The notes under the pieces were generated by a model. That model was given only the letters and a program-made list of their open reading frames with translations, searched no databases and had not been told where the DNA came from. Positions 52,066 to 61,358 of a DNA stretch of 64,000 bases are shown here, piece by piece. Location: assembly GCF_002803155.1 (NCBI RefSeq), contig NZ_NNBP01000042.1, forward strand, positions 1-64,000. The letters are read 5' to 3'. This DNA is from Streptomyces sp. CB02959. GTDB taxonomy: Bacteria > Actinomycetota > Actinomycetes > Streptomycetales > Streptomycetaceae. Each line of letters starts with the position of its first letter. Positions within the stretch are counted from its first letter, which is position 1. The position numbers were made by a program, and so were the translations under genes.

Positions 52066-52737
52066 CTCTGACGGATCGGAGTCGGCAGCCTGTCGTTGAC
52101 CGGCCTTGGCGTGCCGCTACCGCTTCGACCCCTCACATCCCCCGCGGCGGAAGGCCGAAGCCGCTCGAAGCGGACGAGCTCACGCGCCTGGCCCCCGCCG
52201 CCGTCACCCCGTATGCCGACGTCCTCACCCGGCAGGCTGCCCGCGAGCAACCGCCGCGCCCCCGTCGCCTCCCCGGGCGGCTCGGACGCGGCAGATGGGG
52301 GAGTGCCGTCTTGACCCGGCGCGGACACCTGGACGCTTACGCCGGTGCCGGTGCCGCGAACGGGGGCGCCGACCTTTTCCCGCTGTGCGCTGCTGCTCCC
52401 AGCCGACCTGGGGGTGCGCGGCGGGCACCGCGTCGACGGATGCCGTGGCCTGGAGCGCGACATCGACGAACATGACCAGGGGGGCGACGGTCAACTTCCG
52501 CTTCTCCAGGGCCAGTTCGAGTTCCGTCCAGCTCATGCCATGACCCCGTTGGGGAGTTGTCCTGGACGGCCATGACCGGCCTGACGATTCGGCCGCTCGT
52601 GAGGTTGTGGCTGTGGTTGTGGTTGTGAAGGCCCGCCGCCGGGGCCAGGCGCGTGAGGACTACGCGCCGGAGGGAGACCGCGGGACGCCGGCACGGCCCG
52701 GCTGCTGTCCGGGCTCCTCGGCGCGCAGGATCAGGCC
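52066..52737. other. Gene-poor stretch with low-confidence open frames
   Basis: No gene is firmly supported. A plus-strand frame around 52155-52260 (KPLEADELTRLAPAAVTPYA) and a minus-strand frame from an ATG at 52536 (MSWTELELALEKRKLTVAP) have coding-like composition but lose it after 35-50 residues, consistent with decayed genes. At 52600-52630 a TGTGGT-type simple repeat occurs. Confidence 0.4.
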
Positions 52738-53466
52738 CTAGAGGGAGAGCCGGTCCTGCGGGACGTGGAAGTGGTCGTGGAACGCCTGGCGGCCGGTTTC
52801 CGTCAGTGCCAGGGCGCGGCCCGTGCCGATTCTGGTGACCCAGCCCGCGTCCAGGGCGTGGGCGCAGATCGCCGCTCCGACGGCGCCGCCGAGGTGGGGG
52901 CGGCGCTCGGTCCAGTCCAGGCACGAGCGCACCGGCGGGCGCCGGGTGGCGGTGGGGAGCGCGAAGCCGTGCTCGGCGAGACGGGCGGCTCCGGCGGGGG
53001 TGAGCCGGGGTTCCGGTTCCCAGACGATCAGGCCATCCGTGACCAGGGCGTCCGTGACGGCCAGGCCGAGGGTGCCCGCGAGGTGGTCGTAGCACAGTCG
53101 CGCACGGGCCAGGGCCCGCGCCCGGCCGGTGGCGCCCAGCGACGTGGGGCGGGCGGGGCGGCGCGGCGCGAGTTCGGCCAGACTCTCGATCAGCGCCGTC
53201 ACCTTGGGTCCCGCGAGCCGCAGGTAGCGGTGCCGGCCGTGCCGTTCCTCGGTCAGGAGACCGCCGCTGACCAGCAGGTTCAGGTGCTCGGTGGCCGTCG
53301 AGGGCGCCACCGCGGCATGCCGGGCCAGCTCGCGTGCCGTCCAGGCACGGCCGTCCAGCAGGGCCAGGCAGATGTCGGCACGAGTGTCCTCCGCCAGCAG
53401 CCGCGCCACCGCGGCGAGGTCCACGCCGACGTCCTTGTGCGCCTTGTCCCCCTTGCCCGCCGCCAT
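52738..53466 (-). CDS. ArsR-type winged-helix regulator
   Basis: The 242-residue protein has an N-terminal ArsR-like winged helix (ARLLAEDTRADICLALLDGR, AVAPSTATEHLNLL, then the wing TEERHGRHRYLRL) and an extra 130-residue C-terminal domain with GLIVWEPEPRLTPAG and ICAHALDAGWV. It lacks the cysteine metal motif of true arsenic sensors. It is divergent from an acetyltransferase gene 107 bp away, its likely target. Ligand unknown. Confidence 0.85.
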   Translation of the reverse strand: MAAGKGDKAHKDVGVDLAAVARLLAEDTRADICLALLDGRAWTARELARHAAVAPSTATEHLNLLVSGGLLTEERHGRHRYLRLAGPKVTALIESLAELAPRRPARPTSLGATGRARALARARLCYDHLAGTLGLAVTDALVTDGLIVWEPEPRLTPAGAARLAEHGFALPTATRRPPVRSCLDWTERRPHLGGAVGAAICAHALDAGWVTRIGTGRALALTETGRQAFHDHFHVPQDRLSL

Positions 53467-53573
53467 ACCCCAAGTATCCCGAGCCTCGATTCGGCCCGCA
53501 CCGAACCGACGGCGTTCTACGCTCCCCGCCCTGACCGCCCCGAACCCCGCCGCCCAAGGAGCACGAACACCCG

Positions 53574-54134
53574 ATGAAGCGACTCATCACCCAGTACCTG
53601 CGGCGCTGCACGGTCCCCGGCGCCCACGCCGCCAGCCCACTGGCCCCACCCGCGGACACCGCTCTCGCCATGGCCCGCACGCCCTCACACACACCGGACC
53701 TGCCGAGCAGGCCCACACCGGAGCTCGTCCTCACCGACGCGCCCCGCCCCTGCGACACCGCGGCGATCTCGAACGCCCTGGACCTCTTCAACACCGACAT
53801 CACCGGCATCGACGACCGCCGCCCCCTGGCCGTCCTGGTCCGCGACCCCGGCACCCGCCGCATCCTCGGCGGCCTGACCGGCCGGACCTCCCTCGGCCTG
53901 CTGTTCATCGACCTCTTCCACCTGCCGCCCGAACTGCGCGGCTCGGGCCTGGGCAGCAAGATCCTGCACCGGGCCGAGGAAGAGGGGCGGGCACGAGGCT
54001 GCCAGGCCGCCGCCCTGTACACCATCAGCTTCCAGGCACCCGGCTTCTACGAGCGCAATGGCTGGCGCCGCATCGGCGAAGTGCCGTGCGCACCGGCCGG
54101 CACCAGCCGCGTCTTCATGACCAAGGAACTCTGA
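53574..54134 (+). CDS. GNAT-family N-acetyltransferase
   Basis: This 186-residue protein has the acetyl-CoA-binding turn ELRGSGLGSKIL and the C-terminal SFQAPGFYERNGW of GNAT enzymes. About 55 residues of proline/alanine-rich sequence precede the fold, so an internal ATG at 53670 may be the real start. It is divergent from the ArsR-type regulator. Substrate is unknown. The 172 bp downstream to the next gene hold nothing recognisable. Confidence 0.82.
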   Translation: MKRLITQYLRRCTVPGAHAASPLAPPADTALAMARTPSHTPDLPSRPTPELVLTDAPRPCDTAAISNALDLFNTDITGIDDRRPLAVLVRDPGTRRILGGLTGRTSLGLLFIDLFHLPPELRGSGLGSKILHRAEEEGRARGCQAAALYTISFQAPGFYERNGWRRIGEVPCAPAGTSRVFMTKEL

Positions 54135-54306
54135 GGCCCAGGAACACACCTACGAGCTGCCCGCAGACAAAGGCAAGCACAGCGATGATGCCCGCGGCCG
54201 GCATCCGCCCGCCGCCACGGCTCCGACCCGCCCACCCGGTGTGGCACAGGAGCCAAAGGCACACCGCTCCCACTCCGACCCACGTCACCGGCTTCCGGCG
54301 CTCCGC

Positions 54307-54783
54307 TCACCACGCGTCGACCATCGGCGCGCCGGGCTCGTACCGCCGCCAAGCCGCACCGAGGCGCGCCAGCCGATCCACGGCGGCAATGCCGCGCAAG
54401 GACACGACCTTGCCGTCGCCGACGTCCAACACCACAGCGCCCACGACCCGGTCACCGACCACGGCGACAACCGCCGGGGAGCCGTTGACCAGCGCGAAGT
54501 GGAGCGCGGGGGAGCCACCGGCCAGCCGCCGCTTCGCCGCAGTGGGCCGGAAACCCGCCCGCACATAGGAGGCGATGCGCTCACGCGTCGTGTACCGCAG
54601 CAGCCGCCGGGCCAGCCCGGCGCCGTCCGAGACCGCGGTCGCGTCAGCGGTCAGCATCGCCACCAGCCGTTCGGTACGCCCCGACATGGCCGCGGCGAGG
54701 AACTCCTCGACGATCCGCCGACGATGTTCGCGCCACCACCGAGCGATGTTCGCGCCACCACCGACAGGCTGCCGGCCGAGCAC
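54307..54783 (-). pseudogene. SnoaL-like C-terminus of an ECF41/SigJ-type sigma factor
   Basis: From about residue 22 the frame reads RIVEEFLAAAMSGRTERLVA and LTADATAVSDG, then LHFALVNGSPAVVAVV, the SnoaL-like tail that follows the sigma regions in ECF41 (SigJ-like) sigma factors. Regions 2 and 4 are missing, and a 22-bp tandem duplication sits exactly at the upstream edge, so the gene seems truncated there. It could still be translated as a stand-alone SnoaL-fold protein. Confidence 0.5.
54722..54764. repeat. 22-bp tandem duplication at the sigma-remnant 5' edge
   Basis: CGATGTTCGCGCCACCACC occurs at 54722-54740 and again at 54744-54762, the shared block being 21 bases with a 22-base period. 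It marks the point where homology to sigma factors ends. Confidence 0.75.
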
Positions 54784-54826
54784 GACGTACGGGAAGGCCC
54801 CGCCGGCAGGGAAAAGACGGCCCCGC

Positions 54827-55465
54827 TCAGGCAGTGGCGGTCAACGGCGCGCCGGCACTGGCCTCCCAGGCGAAATCGTCCAGGTCCTTGCAGGGGCCGG
54901 CGGCGCCGGAGAGCACGATCCGGTGGGATCCGGTGCCTTCGGCGGAGACGCCCACGTCTTTGGCAAGAGCCCGGCGCTTGTACAGCGCGAACTTCACACG
55001 GCCCGGGTCGCCGGCGAACTCGACGTACTTGCTGCCGAAGCTCTTGCCCACGCTCAGGCCCCGGTCGATGTAGAACTGCTTGCTGGCCTTCACGTCCTCG
55101 ACGCCCAGCAGCAGCACCAACTCGTCGAAGCCCCCGGTGACCGGGCCGGTGTCCTTCTTCGCCGACGTCGCGATCTTCACGATCGTGCCGTCCGGGGCCT
55201 GGACGACGCCGCCGTAGCCCCACAGCGACTTCGAGGCGGCCTTGAGCGCAGTGGCACCGGCCTCCAGAGCCCCGCCGACGAGGGCGTCGACGTCGCCCGG
55301 CTGGGACACCACCAGCGACAACGCGAATCCGCGGAAGCCGGTCGTAGCATCCCCAGAGGCCCGTAGACGCAGGTGCGGCGAGTCGGGCCCAAGGACGGTG
55401 GAGTAGAAGCGGGTGGCGGCCGAGAGGTCGGCCACCTCCAGGATGACGGTGTCGATGGAGTTCAT
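54827..55465 (-). CDS. VOC (glyoxalase-like) two-domain protein
   Basis: The 212-residue protein has two VOC modules, the first starting IDTVILEVADLSAATRFYST, the second FDELVLLLGVEDVKASKQFY. Family members are metal-dependent dioxygenases, lyases, or resistance proteins that sequester drugs. Metal ligands are not clear in the second module. Start ATG 55465. It stands alone, 362 bp from nothing but the sigma remnant and a divergent lipoprotein gene. Confidence 0.82.
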   Translation of the reverse strand: MNSIDTVILEVADLSAATRFYSTVLGPDSPHLRLRASGDATTGFRGFALSLVVSQPGDVDALVGGALEAGATALKAASKSLWGYGGVVQAPDGTIVKIATSAKKDTGPVTGGFDELVLLLGVEDVKASKQFYIDRGLSVGKSFGSKYVEFAGDPGRVKFALYKRRALAKDVGVSAEGTGSHRIVLSGAAGPCKDLDDFAWEASAGAPLTATA

Positions 55466-55624
55466 GCCCCCGACGGTAGGGGCGGCCCGGCAACCGGCGC
55501 TTCTTGAAAACTGATCGCTTCCGCAGGACACCGGAACGCCGCCACCACACGCACATCCCACCGAGGCCGCGGCCCGACATCCGCCGCCGACCCAAGTTGC
55601 CGAACTGGTGATCCACAGGCTTCG

Positions 55625-56716
55625 ATGAACCCCGTGTCCCGCCCCTACGCCACGCCCGCACGCCCACATCGACCGGTCCGGCGAACGATTCTCGCGGCCG
55701 TGAGGACCACGATGCTCGGCCTGCTGACGCTGACCGGCTGCACCCGATGGGACGAGCCACCACCCCTTCCACCCGCCGGCGCATACAAGCACGACGCAGC
55801 CGCTGAGAACTCGCAGGCCCAGCCGATCCCGCGCGACGGCATCGCAGCGGCCCTCACCCGGCCGTTGAGGAAGGCCGGTTGGTTCTGCGCGCAGGCCCGG
55901 GCCAATGCGGATGGCCGTGCACTGTGGTGCCGGATCGCTCACCACGGCGCGGCAGACACGGTCCAACCACAGGTGGCGCAGTTCCTGCTCGACCGCGACG
56001 ACCGACTCGCCTGGGCGTGGTTCCCGCCCACCGAGGCGGACCCCGAAGACCACAAGGTCGCCGCGGCCGCCGCACCGGCACTGACCGCGATCTGGCCCGA
56101 CGCCGGTGCCCAACTCCGGACGGAAATCAACGACTTCGACGACGACCACCGCACCAACACCGCAGGCGACGACGACGAAATGCCCCGCACAGGCTGGCGG
56201 GACACGCACGCGGAGTACAGGTACGACTGGCTCAACGGACTGGTCGTCACCGCCCAGGACACCCCCGTACGGCGCTGGCCGTTCGGCTCCGATCACTACG
56301 CGACCTCGATGAGCTCCGCTGTCGACGATCTCCGCGCCGGCGGTTACGACTGCTCCTATCCACCCCAGCAGAACTGCAATCGCTCCCAGTCGAACGGCTA
56401 CTTCCGTGTCACCCTCCGCGGCGACCAGATCGTCTCGGCCCAGTTCGGCATCGGCAGCCGGATCGAGTCCGGGCGGCAACAACACCCGCTCGGCCAGGAG
56501 TTCCCGCACGGCCTCACCTTTCTCACCGAGACAGTCCGCCGCCCCGTCACAGAACGCATCGAACAGTCCCGACGAACCGGCACCAGCTTCGCCGGCATCG
56601 TCGCCGGAACACTCGTGACCATCGACGCGCGCTCCAGCACTCTCGACAGAGGCGACCTGGTGGCCTACCTCGACATCCAGATCGGCGCACCGCTGGCCGC
56701 AACCCTCCCCGTCTGA
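55625..56716 (+). CDS. Hypothetical lipoprotein
   Basis: This 363-residue protein has a long arginine-rich signal region with a hydrophobic core and the lipobox LTGC at about residues 36-39, so it is probably anchored outside the membrane. The mature part is acidic, with DFDDDHRTNTAGDDDE near its middle and a paired cysteine segment YDCSYPPQQNCNRS. I recognise no domain or enzyme motif. Confidence 0.72.
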   Translation: MNPVSRPYATPARPHRPVRRTILAAVRTTMLGLLTLTGCTRWDEPPPLPPAGAYKHDAAAENSQAQPIPRDGIAAALTRPLRKAGWFCAQARANADGRALWCRIAHHGAADTVQPQVAQFLLDRDDRLAWAWFPPTEADPEDHKVAAAAAPALTAIWPDAGAQLRTEINDFDDDHRTNTAGDDDEMPRTGWRDTHAEYRYDWLNGLVVTAQDTPVRRWPFGSDHYATSMSSAVDDLRAGGYDCSYPPQQNCNRSQSNGYFRVTLRGDQIVSAQFGIGSRIESGRQQHPLGQEFPHGLTFLTETVRRPVTERIEQSRRTGTSFAGIVAGTLVTIDARSSTLDRGDLVAYLDIQIGAPLAATLPV

Positions 56717-56992
56717 CCACGCGACCAGGACAGGCACCGCCAACGGACGCGCGTGACGACGACGGCACCCGTCCCAGCCCGCTGCGCGACCTGCATTCCG
56801 ACCGGACTTCAACGGGATTTGATGGCTGCTGGTGCGATCAGCCATGGGCAGCATGTTTTGTCATGGATTCGTAACGGGCGGAGGCAGGGTGCAACGAGCA
56901 GGATGAACGGCCCGTCTGGAAGATCAGCAAAGCGCACAAGGCGCTTTGGCGAACGGATGGATCCCGGGGGAGATCCATGGGAGGGGAAGTCC

Positions 56993-57415
56993 ATGACCAG
57001 GACGAAGAAGACCAGGATGACAACGCGCGGCGGCCGGATGGCCGTGGTCGGCGCACTGGGCCTGGCCGCAGTGACGCTGGCCGCCGGGCCGGCGTTCGCC
57101 AAGGGCACCGTGGACATCACGGCGCCGGGCACGGCGCAGGTCGGCAAGACCATTACGGTCAGCGCGCAGGGCGACGACGACAGCGCCGGTTACCTGCACC
57201 AGCTGTGCCTGGAGGAGAACGGCTTCGGCGAAGGATGGCACCAGGAGACCTGTAGCGCCGCCGTCAAGGGCGAAGCGAAGGTCACCGCACAGGGCACCGC
57301 CGCGCGCCGCGGCGACCTGCAATTCCGTGCCGTGCTGTACGGCCTGACCAGCGCGCACGACCAGCACCCGGTGCGCTTGCACGGCTCTGACGTGGTGACG
57401 GTGCACGTCCGCTGA
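56993..57415 (+). CDS. Small secreted protein of unknown function
   Basis: The 140-residue product has a signal peptide (GALGLAAVTLAAGPAFA) and a beta-rich mature domain with two cysteines (QLCLEENG and ETCSAA), suggesting an Ig-like fold with a disulfide. GAGGGGAAG precedes the ATG. Upstream (56717-56992) there are two 7-bp inverted repeats, ATGGCTG/CAGCCAT at 56822-56845 and ATGGATC/GATCCAT at 56957-56978, that may be regulatory. Confidence 0.75.
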   Translation: MTRTKKTRMTTRGGRMAVVGALGLAAVTLAAGPAFAKGTVDITAPGTAQVGKTITVSAQGDDDSAGYLHQLCLEENGFGEGWHQETCSAAVKGEAKVTAQGTAARRGDLQFRAVLYGLTSAHDQHPVRLHGSDVVTVHVR

Positions 57416-57430
57416 GCCGGTAGCGCGGCA

Positions 57431-57460
57431 GTGTGGCCCGGCCGGATGGCCGGGCCACAC
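57431..57460 (+). terminator. Perfect 13-bp stem-loop terminator
   Basis: GTGTGGCCCGGCC (57431-57443) pairs with GGCCGGGCCACAC (57448-57460) over a GGAT tetraloop, 16 bases after the small secreted-protein stop. Confidence 0.85.
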
Positions 57461-57535
57461 GTGTGAGCGGGCGGGTCTTGGCGGGCGGCGCGGCCTGAGG
57501 GCGCCAACCCTCTGGCATGAAGGCCGCGGACCCTG

Positions 57536-57981
57536 TCAGAGCCCGGGTAGGCCGGGCTTCCCAGCCCGGCCGGGCAGCAGGTTCCCGGGGCGCTGGAACA
57601 GACGATGGGCGCCCAGCGGGCAGGTCGACCCCGGCCGGTCGGCCTCGGTGATGCCTTCGGTGCGGAGAGCGTCGAGGAACCGCCGCAACGGCAGCCGCCT
57701 GGCTCGGTCGGCACTAACGTGGAGGCAGCGCGTGCCAGGACGGCCGGCCGAGGTGTACACGTTCGGGGATGAAGGCCAGGCACGTCGTCCAAGGCGTCAC
57801 ACAGGCGGTCCACAATGGCCTGACGTCCGGTCAGGTCGCTGTCCGGCGGGGGCGGCTGGGCGTAGGTCAGGGCAGCGGCGAGCGCGGCCTGCTGACGGTA
57901 CGACAGGTGTGGTGGCCCCGGCCCACCCCCGTGAGGGCCGGGGTGATGCTGATCCTCCGGGGGAGAGGGCGGTTCTGTCAA
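57536..57981 (-). pseudogene. Frameshifted hypothetical gene divergent from the XRE operon
   Basis: A minus-strand TTG start at 57981 opens TEPPSPPEDQHHPGPHGG, then YRQQAALAAALTYAQ and VDRLCDALDDVPGLHP. Near 57740-57770 the coding-like sequence jumps to another frame (RLPLRRFLDALRTEGITEAD, then CPLGAHRLFQRPGNLLPG) and ends at a stop at 57536. Both parts look like one protein split by an indel. The start codon lies inside one of the two CAATTAATTGG operators. Function is unknown. Confidence 0.4.
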
Positions 57982-58065
57982 TTAATTGGTGATCGTTCCC
58001 GCCAAGCCCCTCCTGGATCGGTCGATTTACCCCATTCGTCCAGGATGGTGGTTCCAATTAATTGG
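57979..58065. promoter_or_regulatory. Pair of CAATTAATTGG operators
   Basis: CAATTAATTGG occurs at 57979-57989 and again inside the perfect palindrome CCAATTAATTGG at 58054-58065, 76 bases apart. The all-AT cores stand out in this GC-rich DNA. They lie in the divergent region before the XRE/ImmA operon and are probably bound by its first product. Confidence 0.65.
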
Positions 58066-58137
58066 AGGTGCGACTGCCTCGGCGCGTCTCGGCTCGCCTA
58101 GGATCCAGAGCGTGTCGATACGAAAGCGGGAGTAGGA

Positions 58138-58638
58138 GTGGAACCACCCGAGCAAGGGGACGCGGCCAAACGGTTCGCTCAGCGGTTCAACCGCTTGAAC
58201 GAGTCGATCTACCCCGCGACGCAGGACAGGCCCTACACCGAGCAGGAAATCGCCGACCAGATCCAGATGTCGGTCAGTCAGGTGAGCAACCTGCGAAACG
58301 GCAGGTCCGTGCCGCGCGGCGACAGAGCCATGCGGCTCGCCGCTCTCTACGGGGTTCGGCTCGACTACTTCTTCCTCCCGGACGACGCCGAGTACGTCAT
58401 GGAAGTGGAGCAGCATCTCCTCGCCATCGACGTGGAACGGCGCGGACTGCCGCAGAAGCGAGCCAACCGGACGGCCGGCTCCGACAGTGGCCCGGCGAGT
58501 CCGATCGATGACGAGGTTCGGCACATCGCCGAAGGGCTGGCTGAGCTGCCCAGCGAATTCCGCGACGTGGTCGGCGCGCTCGTCGACACGCTTCGCGAGC
58601 GCATGGGTCTGCATCCCCGCGGCAGGAGATCACGGTGA
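58138..58638 (+). CDS. XRE-family regulator of an ImmA/IrrE operon
   Basis: The 166-residue protein has a helix-turn-helix at about residues 35-75 (YTEQEIADQIQMSVSQVSNL, then GDRAMRLAALYGVRLDYFF) and a flexible acidic C-terminus. It starts with GTG and overlaps the protease gene by four bases. XRE/ImmA pairs work as repressor and repressor-cleaving protease, so it probably represses this operon through the upstream CAATTAATTGG sites. Confidence 0.85.
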   Translation: MEPPEQGDAAKRFAQRFNRLNESIYPATQDRPYTEQEIADQIQMSVSQVSNLRNGRSVPRGDRAMRLAALYGVRLDYFFLPDDAEYVMEVEQHLLAIDVERRGLPQKRANRTAGSDSGPASPIDDEVRHIAEGLAELPSEFRDVVGALVDTLRERMGLHPRGRRSR

Positions 58639-59159
58639 ATCGACCCGAAGTTGTGACGACGTGGCAGATACCAGAGGGTTGGGCTGGCGACATGGGAATC
58701 CGGGCTGAGCGGCAGCGAGTTAGGAAGATCCTTCGCGACCTCGGATTACCCGCTCACCCGACCTTGCAGGAGCTCTGCTCCGCCTACGAGCAGCGAACGG
58801 GGCGCACACTGCACCTCATCGAACGAGAGGTGCGTCCCGGCGAACCCTCGGGTGAGTACGAGCAGTACCTGCACGAGGACCGTATCTACTATCCAAAGGG
58901 TACAAGTCTGGCGCACCAGGCCCTGGTCAAGTGCCATGAACTCGCCCATCTCCTCCTGCATCACGCGCCCCGTCACAGCGCAATCGATCCAGAAGTGGTC
59001 CGGCGGGTCCTCGGGCGTTCCCACTACGCCGATCCGGCCGAACACGAAGCCGAGACGGTCGGCACACTCCTGTACTTGGAGCTGAATCTCGAACCGGAGG
59101 ACGGGGCGGCCGCACATATCGCGCCGGCGCTGATCCACCGGGAAGGGCGTCATGCCTAG
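58635..59159 (+). CDS. ImmA/IrrE-family metallopeptidase
   Basis: This 174-residue protein carries the zinc-protease motif KCHELAHLLLHH (HEXXH) and a downstream glutamate in AEHEAETVG, as in ImmA and IrrE. ImmA cleaves the ICEBs1 repressor and IrrE the DdrO repressor, both XRE-type, so the preceding gene product is the expected substrate. Start GTG 58635 overlaps the regulator stop, and its end overlaps the next gene by eight bases. Confidence 0.9.
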   Translation: MNRPEVVTTWQIPEGWAGDMGIRAERQRVRKILRDLGLPAHPTLQELCSAYEQRTGRTLHLIEREVRPGEPSGEYEQYLHEDRIYYPKGTSLAHQALVKCHELAHLLLHHAPRHSAIDPEVVRRVLGRSHYADPAEHEAETVGTLLYLELNLEPEDGAAAHIAPALIHREGRHA

Positions 59160-60381
59160 CAAAGAGACCGCCTACGACCTTGCGTACACGGTCGTGGGCC
59201 TGAGCCTCTACCTCCTGGCCCTCTACAAGGGGCGCGCCTGGCTCAGCGAACGGATTCCCAGCCTGCTCCTCATGACAGGGGCCGCACTGTCCGCCGGCAG
59301 CGGCTTCCTGGTGGCAGCGCCGCACAACTACCGCTGGATCGACCAGCTCGCCGGCGTCTCGAACCTCGCTACGTACGTTGTCTACAGCTCGATCACCGTG
59401 TGCTGCGCCTTCTACCTCTTGATCGTGATGCTCTGGAAGGGCGCATCCGCCAACACGGGCAGCACCGCCACCTCTGAAACCCGCAGGCAGGCGGAAGTCG
59501 ATCGCCTCCGCCGCGCGGCCCGTTGGGTCGCACCCCTGTACACAGTCCTGCTGTTGCTGATGACGGTTCTCTTCTTCGCCGTAGAGCTGCCGACCGGTGA
59601 AAAACCACTGGACTTTGACACCACCTACGCCGAACACTCCACCATCACCGCATTCCTGATGGTCTATCAGGCAGGGTACGGCCTCGGCATCTGGTCGATG
59701 GCCTACTTCGCCTGGAGGCACTCCCGCAGGATAGAAGACCGCCTGCTCCGCACCAGCCTTACCTGCACGGCGATCGGCTGCATCTTCGTCGCCATGTACG
59801 GCGTCTTGAAGATCATCGCCATTGTCGGCATCAATGCCGGACTCCCGTCGATGGAGCCCATCAGCAACTTCATCGCCCCCGCCGCCGCTTCGGTAGGCGG
59901 CGACATCGTCTTGTACGGATGGGTGTACAGCGCCCTGAAGGCGCGCCGCCACCGCAATCAGGAGTTCCACGCTCTGGAGATACTCTGGAGGACGGTGACG
60001 CGGATCGACCCCGGCCTCATCCTGAAGAACCGGGTACCGCGCTCGGAGTGGGGCCAGCAGGTGATGGCAGTCCGACGGGCCGGAGAAATCCGTGATGGCC
60101 AACTGTCCCTGCGCCCATGGGTTTCACCCGACGTGGTAGAAACAGCCAGACGCATGGCGGAAGACCAAGACCTCCGGCCGTCACAGCGCGAAGCGCTGGC
60201 GGCTGCCGCGGCACTCCGCGCGGCGCTGCGCGCCAGGGAGGAGGGGACTGTTCCCTCCCCGGCATGTGACCATCTCCCGGGCATAGAGGTGCCCCCTCAC
60301 GCCGAGAGGCAGCATCTCATCCTGGTCGGGAATTACCTCCACAGCGCACTTGTCGACAAGGTCCTGGCCGCCTCCCGATGA
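59152..60381 (+). CDS. MAB_1171c-like multi-spanning membrane protein
   Basis: The 409-residue protein has about seven membrane helices in its first 260 residues (for example LAYTVVGLSLYLLALYKG) and a soluble C-terminal helical domain (FHALEILWRTVTRIDPGL, then VETARRMAEDQDL). It resembles the MAB_1171c family of putative transporters or sensors, often found next to XRE and ImmA genes in Streptomyces. It overlaps the protease gene by eight bases. Function is unknown; sensing a signal that triggers the protease is one possibility. Confidence 0.72.
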   Translation: MPSKETAYDLAYTVVGLSLYLLALYKGRAWLSERIPSLLLMTGAALSAGSGFLVAAPHNYRWIDQLAGVSNLATYVVYSSITVCCAFYLLIVMLWKGASANTGSTATSETRRQAEVDRLRRAARWVAPLYTVLLLLMTVLFFAVELPTGEKPLDFDTTYAEHSTITAFLMVYQAGYGLGIWSMAYFAWRHSRRIEDRLLRTSLTCTAIGCIFVAMYGVLKIIAIVGINAGLPSMEPISNFIAPAAASVGGDIVLYGWVYSALKARRHRNQEFHALEILWRTVTRIDPGLILKNRVPRSEWGQQVMAVRRAGEIRDGQLSLRPWVSPDVVETARRMAEDQDLRPSQREALAAAAALRAALRAREEGTVPSPACDHLPGIEVPPHAERQHLILVGNYLHSALVDKVLAASR

Positions 60382-60441
60382 TGCGCACAAGACTGAATTA
60401 CGAGACACATCCAATGATCAAAAAAGCGCGGGTGACCTTCT

Positions 60442-61209
60442 GTGCCATGGACAACTGAGGAACAGCAGGAAGCCCAAGCGGTCTACCGGGAAATGGCGCT
60501 CACGCACTTCCCCGGCGATGTGAAGCTCGGGCTGAACCTCGGCTTCTACCGAACCTTCGCCGTCCCCTCCGTCGCCCGCGTACTGGCCGGCACAGGAAAA
60601 CTGACCAGGCAGCCGCGTGTCCGAGCGAAGGCCACCGGCGAGCTCATGTACACCCTCATCGAGCACGGATTGGACACGGAGGAGGGGGAGGCGGCCGTAC
60701 AGAAGCTGATACGGCTCCACTCGGGTCTTGCCGTCTCCAACGAGGACTTCGTATACGTACTGGCAGCGTTCTGCATCACGCCCATCCATTGGATCGATAC
60801 GCACAGTTGGCGTCAGACGACCCAGGCCGAGAAGAGCGCAACCCACACGTTCTACTCACTCCTGGCCGAACGGATGGGCATCACCGACGTCCCCGAATCC
60901 TTCGAGGAATTCACCACATGGATGGACGCATTCGAAGTCCGCACATTCCGTAGCACCGCAGAAGGGCACAGCCTCGTCACGGCAACCCGGTCCCTGCTGT
61001 CCGACCGCATGCCCCGCCTCCTCTCACCGCTGGCCGACGGGATCTTCACCTGCCTTCTCGGAGAGCGGCTCCGAAACACCTTTGAGCTTCCGCGCCCCGG
61101 CCTACTCGTGAGAGGACTGGTTTCCGCCGCACTGCGGGGTCGACGCTTCCGGATGCGACGAGCCCGCACCCACGGCCCTTCGTCTCGTGCGGCCGCCCCC
61201 GCTGCATGA
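60442..61209 (+). CDS. MpaB-like (DUF2236) putative oxygenase
   Basis: This 255-residue protein is helical and resembles the MpaB/latex-clearing-protein-like oxygenase family: FPGDVKLGLNLGFYRTFAVP, TGELMYTLIEHGLD, and a central WIDTHSWRQTTQAE segment. Family members bind haem b, but a clear haem ligand cannot be assigned here. Start GTG 60442, 60 bp after the membrane protein gene, closing the four-gene operon. The C-terminal 40 residues are arginine-rich and variable. Confidence 0.65.
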   Translation: MPWTTEEQQEAQAVYREMALTHFPGDVKLGLNLGFYRTFAVPSVARVLAGTGKLTRQPRVRAKATGELMYTLIEHGLDTEEGEAAVQKLIRLHSGLAVSNEDFVYVLAAFCITPIHWIDTHSWRQTTQAEKSATHTFYSLLAERMGITDVPESFEEFTTWMDAFEVRTFRSTAEGHSLVTATRSLLSDRMPRLLSPLADGIFTCLLGERLRNTFELPRPGLLVRGLVSAALRGRRFRMRRARTHGPSSRAAAPAA

Positions 61210-61358
61210 TCACTGGTTTCAGAGCGGCTCGGAGCCGGCTGGACGCCGACTCGGCGTGAGGGCGCCGCCGAGAAGCAGACGTGGCTGGTCGGGGCATCCG
61301 GCCGGAACCGTCGCCGGGCCGGGTCGCGTCCCCTTGCGGGACCGTGGAAGGGACGCCC

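Noticed and set aside
60414..60458. 14-codon ORF overlapping the start of the MpaB-like gene as a leader peptide
   Set aside because: No ribosome binding site or regulatory codon pattern supports it.
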